From the NCBI RefSeq assembly GCF_031180885.1, contig NZ_JAPSLK010000002.1:310001-374000 (forward strand): a DNA stretch of 64,000 nt. Reading direction: 5' to 3'. Under the pieces are notes generated by a model. That model saw nothing but the letters and a program-made list of their open reading frames with translations. It had not been told where the DNA came from and made no database searches. Positions 60,910 to 64,000 of the stretch are shown here, one piece after another (positions within the stretch are counted from its first letter, which is position 1; each line of letters starts with the position of its first letter). The stretch comes from Saccharothrix sp. (GTDB taxonomy: Bacteria; Actinomycetota; Actinomycetes; Mycobacteriales; Pseudonocardiaceae). Position numbers and translations under genes: made by a program.

Positions 60910-61806
60910 GTGACCGATCCGGACCAGGCCGCCAAGACCCCCTTCGACCCCACGAAACCGCTCACCAACCCGATCATGGTGGCGGCGTTCGAGGGGTGGA
61001 ACGACGCTGGAGACGCTGCCAGCACGGCGATCGAGCACCTCCAACTGACCTGGGACGCGCAACCGCTCGCGGAGATCGATCCGGACGACTACTACGACTT
61101 CCAGGTGACGCGCCCCACAGTCCGCATGGTGGACGGTGTCACCCGACGGGTTGAATTCCCGACCACCCGGCTGACCGTGTGCCGGCCCCCGGGGTCGTCC
61201 ACCGACGTGGTCCTCGTGCACGGCATCGAACCGAACATGCGGTGGCGGAAGTTCGCCGGCGAACTGCTGGGGCACATCGAGAACCTGGGCATCACGACCG
61301 TGGTGACTTTGGGTGCACTGCTCATGGACACTCCGCACACCCGGCCGGTGCCGGTGACGGGGACTGCCTACGACGCCGCTGCGGCGGCCAAGTTCGGGCT
61401 GGAGCGGTCGCGGTACGAGGGGCCGACGGGGATTGTCGGGGTGTTCCAGGACCTGTGCGTGCAGGCGGGCGTGCCGGCGATCTCGTTCTGGGCGGCGGTG
61501 CCGCACTACGTGTCCCAGCCGCCGTCGCCCAAGGCCACGTTGGCGCTGCTGCACCGGGTGGAGGAGGTGCTGGACGTCGAGGTGCCGCTGGGGGCGCTGC
61601 CCGAGCAGGCGGAGGAGTGGGAGCGCACGGTCAGCGAGATGGCCGACGAGGACGAGGACGTGCGCAACTACGTCCGGGCGCTGGAGGAACGCGGGGACGC
61701 GGAGATCCAGATCACCGAGGCCAGTGGGGATGCCATTGCGGCGGAGTTCGAGCGGTACCTGCGGCGGCGGGGTCGCGGGCCGGGCCGGGGTCCGACGGGG
61801 CTCTGA
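60910..61806 (+). CDS. PAC2-family protein
   Basis: 298 aa. PAC2 (proteasome assembly chaperone-like) fold: NPIMVAAFEGWNDAGDAAST at residues ~20-40, LVHGIEPNMRWRKFAGELLG, VTLGALLMDTPHTRPVPVTG and GVFQDLCVQAGVPAISFWAAVPHYV. The acidic C-terminus (EMADEDEDVRNYVRALEERG) is a likely helix. Actinobacterial PAC2 proteins are hexameric; their link with the proteasome is suggested but not proven. GTG 60910, divergent from metH, as Rv2125 is. Confidence 0.9.
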   Translation: MTDPDQAAKTPFDPTKPLTNPIMVAAFEGWNDAGDAASTAIEHLQLTWDAQPLAEIDPDDYYDFQVTRPTVRMVDGVTRRVEFPTTRLTVCRPPGSSTDVVLVHGIEPNMRWRKFAGELLGHIENLGITTVVTLGALLMDTPHTRPVPVTGTAYDAAAAAKFGLERSRYEGPTGIVGVFQDLCVQAGVPAISFWAAVPHYVSQPPSPKATLALLHRVEEVLDVEVPLGALPEQAEEWERTVSEMADEDEDVRNYVRALEERGDAEIQITEASGDAIAAEFERYLRRRGRGPGRGPTGL

Positions 61807-62244
61807 GCGCGGTGTGGCCGGAGGGCCGGAGCCGCCGGAGGGCGGGCGGGTTCTGAGCGCGGACGGGGTCTGAGCGCGGACGGGTCTGGGGGCGGACGGG
61901 TCTGGGGGCGGGCGTTCCGAGGGCGGCGCGGGCGGGGCTGGTTGGGTTGGATTCGTCGCGTTGGGAGGTTTGTCCCGATTGGCTTTCTCGCGTTGGGCGT
62001 TCCACCCACCCCACCCTGGCCGCCAGGCACAAGCCGGGCGCGCGGTGCGCGCCAAGCGCGCTTCGCGCGCAAGCCGCCGCAGGCGGCCCGCCAAAGGCGG
62101 GTGCTTTTGGGGGCTTTTGCGAGGTGGCCTGGGTGGGGGTGGGCGGGCGGAACGCCCGAAGCGAGACGGCCTCCAACACAGCGACCAGACCGTGTCTGGT
62201 GAGGACGTTCGGGGCACCCCGAGCCGGTGATCTCGGGGAGGGTC
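61807..62244. other. 438-bp gene-free region with repeats and stacked hairpins
   Basis: Begins with G-rich near-tandem words (GGGTCTGGGGGCGGAC and GGTTCTGAGCGCGGACGG, 61845-61925) and contains three adjacent hairpins at 62056-62101. Long open frames here have no starts of quality or recognisable protein. The last 20 bp hold the GGGGAGG ribosome site of the MFS gene. Confidence 0.6.
62056..62101. repeat. Three consecutive short hairpins
   Basis: GCGCGC-TTC-GCGCGC (62056-62070), GCCGCC-GCA-GGCGGC (62073-62087) and CCCGCC-AAA-GGCGGG (62087-62101) lie head to tail, each with 6-bp arms and a 3-nt loop. They could form a stacked RNA structure or be a REP-like element. A T-rich patch (GCTTTTGGGGGCTTTTG) follows. 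Confidence 0.7.
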
Positions 62245-63360
62245 GTGAGCACACGGCGGTTGGCCGTAGCGGGGCTCTACGCCGGCGGGTTCCTCGGCCC
62301 GTTCGGCGGCGCGATGACCTCCTCCGTGCTCCCCGAAATCGGCGCCGACTTCGGGATCTCCCCCGGCACCGCCGCCGCCACCCTCACCACCTACCTCCTC
62401 CCCTTCGCCGCCTTCATGCTCGTCTCCGGCACCCTCGGCGAACGCTGGGGCCCACGCCGCACCGTCCGCACCGCCTACCTCGTCTACACCACCGCCTCCG
62501 CCCTCTGCGCGATCTCCTCGACCTTCCCCCTCCTCCTGACCGCTCGCGCCCTCCAAGGCGCGGCCAACGCGTTCACCACCCCGCTCCTCCTCGCCACCAT
62601 CGCCGCGATCACCCCGAAACACCGCCTCGGCCGCGCACTGGGCGTCTTCGCCTCCATGCAAGCCGCCGGCCAAACCTCCGCACCGCTGGTCGGCGGCCTG
62701 GCAGCCGAAGCCTCGTGGCGCTGGGCGTTCGTCGGGGCCGCCGTGGTCGCCGCAGGTCTAGCCCTCGCCGGGCTACCAGCCGACCCACCCCGCCAGGAGA
62801 AACCCAAGCTCAAGAACGCCTGGCGCCCCGACGTCCTCAAACTCGCAGCAGTCGGGTTCGTCGGCTGGGGGTGCCTCGGCGGCCTGTCGTTCCTGGTCGC
62901 CCTACGGCTCGGGGACGACTTCGGGCTGACCTCCGGCCAACGCGGCCTGGTCCTCACCGGGTTCGGAGTGGTCTCGATCCTCACCGCGCGGCTCACCGGG
63001 TGGCTGATCGACCACGTCGGCGCACGCCGGTGCGTGCTCCTCGGCGCGCTCACCGGCTCCGGCCTCGTCGCACTGGTCGGCGTGCTGCCGAGTCTTGTCG
63101 CGGTCGGGCTGCTGTGGGCGTTGGCGGGCGCGTTCAGTCAGCAGGTGATCGTCGGACTCAACGCCCTGGTCCTGCTGGGCGCTCACCGGGGCGGCTCGGT
63201 GTCGGTGCTGCAGTCGTTCAGGTTCCTGGGTGGGGCGGTGTCGCCGCCGGCGTTCGTGCCGCTGTACCACCTGGATCCGACGACGTCGTTCCTGGTCCCG
63301 GCCGCGCTCGTCGCCGCCGCCACCCCGCCCCTGCTGATGCGCCCACGACACCGATCCTGA
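62245..63360 (+). CDS. Major facilitator superfamily transporter
   Basis: 371 aa, about 11-12 helices. MFS signature GTLGERWGPRRTVRTAY in loop 2-3 and GVFASMQAAGQTSAPLVGG in helix 5 (motif C-like) suggest a drug:H+ antiporter. GTG 62245 is chosen because GGGGAGG lies 4-10 bp upstream; GTG 62227 is the alternative. The last ~140 bp overlap the convergent MFS gene. Substrate unknown. Confidence 0.87.
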   Translation: MSTRRLAVAGLYAGGFLGPFGGAMTSSVLPEIGADFGISPGTAAATLTTYLLPFAAFMLVSGTLGERWGPRRTVRTAYLVYTTASALCAISSTFPLLLTARALQGAANAFTTPLLLATIAAITPKHRLGRALGVFASMQAAGQTSAPLVGGLAAEASWRWAFVGAAVVAAGLALAGLPADPPRQEKPKLKNAWRPDVLKLAAVGFVGWGCLGGLSFLVALRLGDDFGLTSGQRGLVLTGFGVVSILTARLTGWLIDHVGARRCVLLGALTGSGLVALVGVLPSLVAVGLLWALAGAFSQQVIVGLNALVLLGAHRGGSVSVLQSFRFLGGAVSPPAFVPLYHLDPTTSFLVPAALVAAATPPLLMRPRHRS

Positions 63361-64000
63361 GCAGCACGAGCAACCCGGCGGTCAGGTAGAGCGCCGCCTG
63401 CGCGTTCAGCAGCGCGCCCAGCCCGAGGGGCAGGACGCCCGCCAGGACCATCCCCAGCGCCTGGAAGGCGTCGAACAGGCTCAGGAAAGTCGCCAGCACC
63501 CGCCCGCGAACCTCGTCCGAGGCGTGCAGTTGCAGCACCGACATCATGCCCGCGCCCGCCACCACCCCCGGCGCACCGCAGAGCGCGAAAACCCCGAGGT
63601 AGAACGCGAACGCCGTGGTGAGGTGCACGCCGTTCCAACCGGTAGCCGCGATCGCCGCAAAGCCCACCAGCGACCAGCCCAACAAAGACCACGCCGACAG
63701 CCGCCGCGCCAGCCACCCCACAAGAGCGCCACCGACCAACCCACCGACCGCCTGGACGCCCCGCAGCAGCCCCACCTCGGCCTCGCCACCGCCCAACCGC
63801 TCGGTCACGAACACCACGAACAGCACCATGAACATGCCCTGGGCGACCGCCATCAACCCGACCACGGCGACCATCCCGCGCAACGGCCCCCGGATCGCGC
63901 GCAACCCCTCGACCCAAGCCCGCCACGGGTGCCGGGCCTCCACCACGCGCACCCGCTCCACCGGGAACCGCCGCGCCAGCAACGCCGCCGCCAGCACGAA
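63218..64000 (-). CDS. Major facilitator superfamily transporter, N-terminus outside the window
   Basis: The frame is open to the window edge, so the N-terminal half is missing. The visible 260 residues carry about six helices of the C-terminal MFS half (MVAVVGLMAVAQGMFMVLFVV, LLRGVQAVGGLVGGALVGWLARR, DEVRGRVLATFLSLFDAFQALG), like enterobactin/macrolide-type exporters. The last ~50 residues after LLVLLRIGVVGAS are Arg/Pro/Thr-rich and read through the 3' end of the opposite MFS gene, a 143-bp overlap. This suggests loss of the original stop or a recent junction. Confidence 0.8.
   Translation of the reverse strand, partial: FVLAAALLARRFPVERVRVVEARHPWRAWVEGLRAIRGPLRGMVAVVGLMAVAQGMFMVLFVVFVTERLGGGEAEVGLLRGVQAVGGLVGGALVGWLARRLSAWSLLGWSLVGFAAIAATGWNGVHLTTAFAFYLGVFALCGAPGVVAGAGMMSVLQLHASDEVRGRVLATFLSLFDAFQALGMVLAGVLPLGLGALLNAQAALYLTAGLLVLLRIGVVGASAGAGWRRRRARPGPGTTSSDPGGTAARTPAATPPHPGT

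Overview
The window is very GC-rich, densely packed DNA with GTG and TTG starts, 4-8 bp stop/start overlaps and a complete Pup-proteasome gene set. It is chromosomal DNA of a filamentous actinobacterium. Gene content and order (metH-PAC2, hisE, RecB-like nuclease, trmI, mpa, dop-pup-prcB-prcA, pafA, pafBC, tatAC, helY, a small membrane protein, 5'-3' exonuclease, M24 peptidase) match the order known in Mycobacterium tuberculosis (Rv2125 back to Rv2089c). Extra genes are inserted between these blocks, as expected for Pseudonocardiales relatives such as Saccharothrix, Lentzea or Actinosynnema. The genus is inferred; I could not search databases.

Layout. 0-5.7 kb: end of a membrane protein, an Lrp regulator coupled to an M24 peptidase, a 5'-3' exonuclease, and an Eis-like acetyltransferase lying between two copies of a hairpin repeat. 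5.7-13 kb: operon running leftwards pafB-pafC-(small membrane protein)-tatA-tatC-lipid kinase-helY. 13-18.9 kb: dehalogenase-like hydrolase, HbpS/GlcG-like secreted protein divergent from a NarL-type two-component system, ArsR/SRPBCC pair, Asp-box protein. 18.9-20.3 kb: pafA. 20.4-27.5 kb, mostly rightwards: PAP2-DAGK fusion, MarR-GNAT fusion, and a glycerol regulon (IclR regulator, glpF, glpK, glpD) set inside the proteasome locus. 28-34 kb leftwards: prcA, prcB, pup, dop and an FtsX-like permease. 34-39.8 kb: Nudix, aldo/keto reductase, a broken GH5 cellulase, ABC exporter and second two-component system. 39.9-43.7 kb: mpa and trmI. 43.7-52 kb: small membrane proteins, third two-component system, M50 protease, RecB-like nuclease, thioesterase, phosphoribosyltransferase, AEC carrier, hisE, TetR. 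52-57 kb: acetyltransferases, LysE exporter, FhuF-like protein, cobalamin riboswitch with cbtB-cbtA, HAD phosphatase. 57-64 kb: metH, PAC2 and two MFS transporters.

How the genes work together. PafA ligates Pup to proteins, Dop removes it, Mpa unfolds tagged substrates into the PrcAB core, and PafBC is the neighbouring transcriptional activator of the DNA-damage response. Pup ends in GGE, so it needs no deamidation before ligation. Glycerol uptake, phosphorylation and oxidation form one operon behind two matching operator palindromes, one at the regulator and one at glpF. Cobalt uptake (cbtBA) is under a cobalamin riboswitch and lies close to the B12-dependent metH.

The less ordinary signals are: the paired hairpin repeats around the acetyltransferase gene; a GH5 pseudogene with a small internal inversion flanked by inverted 6-mers; HbpS beside a two-component system with a 20-bp perfect palindrome between them; a MarR-GNAT fusion whose operator covers its own start codon; a roughly 49-bp dispersed repeat resembling a damage-type promoter; and three 15-bp tandem arrays at gene 3' ends within 5 kb.
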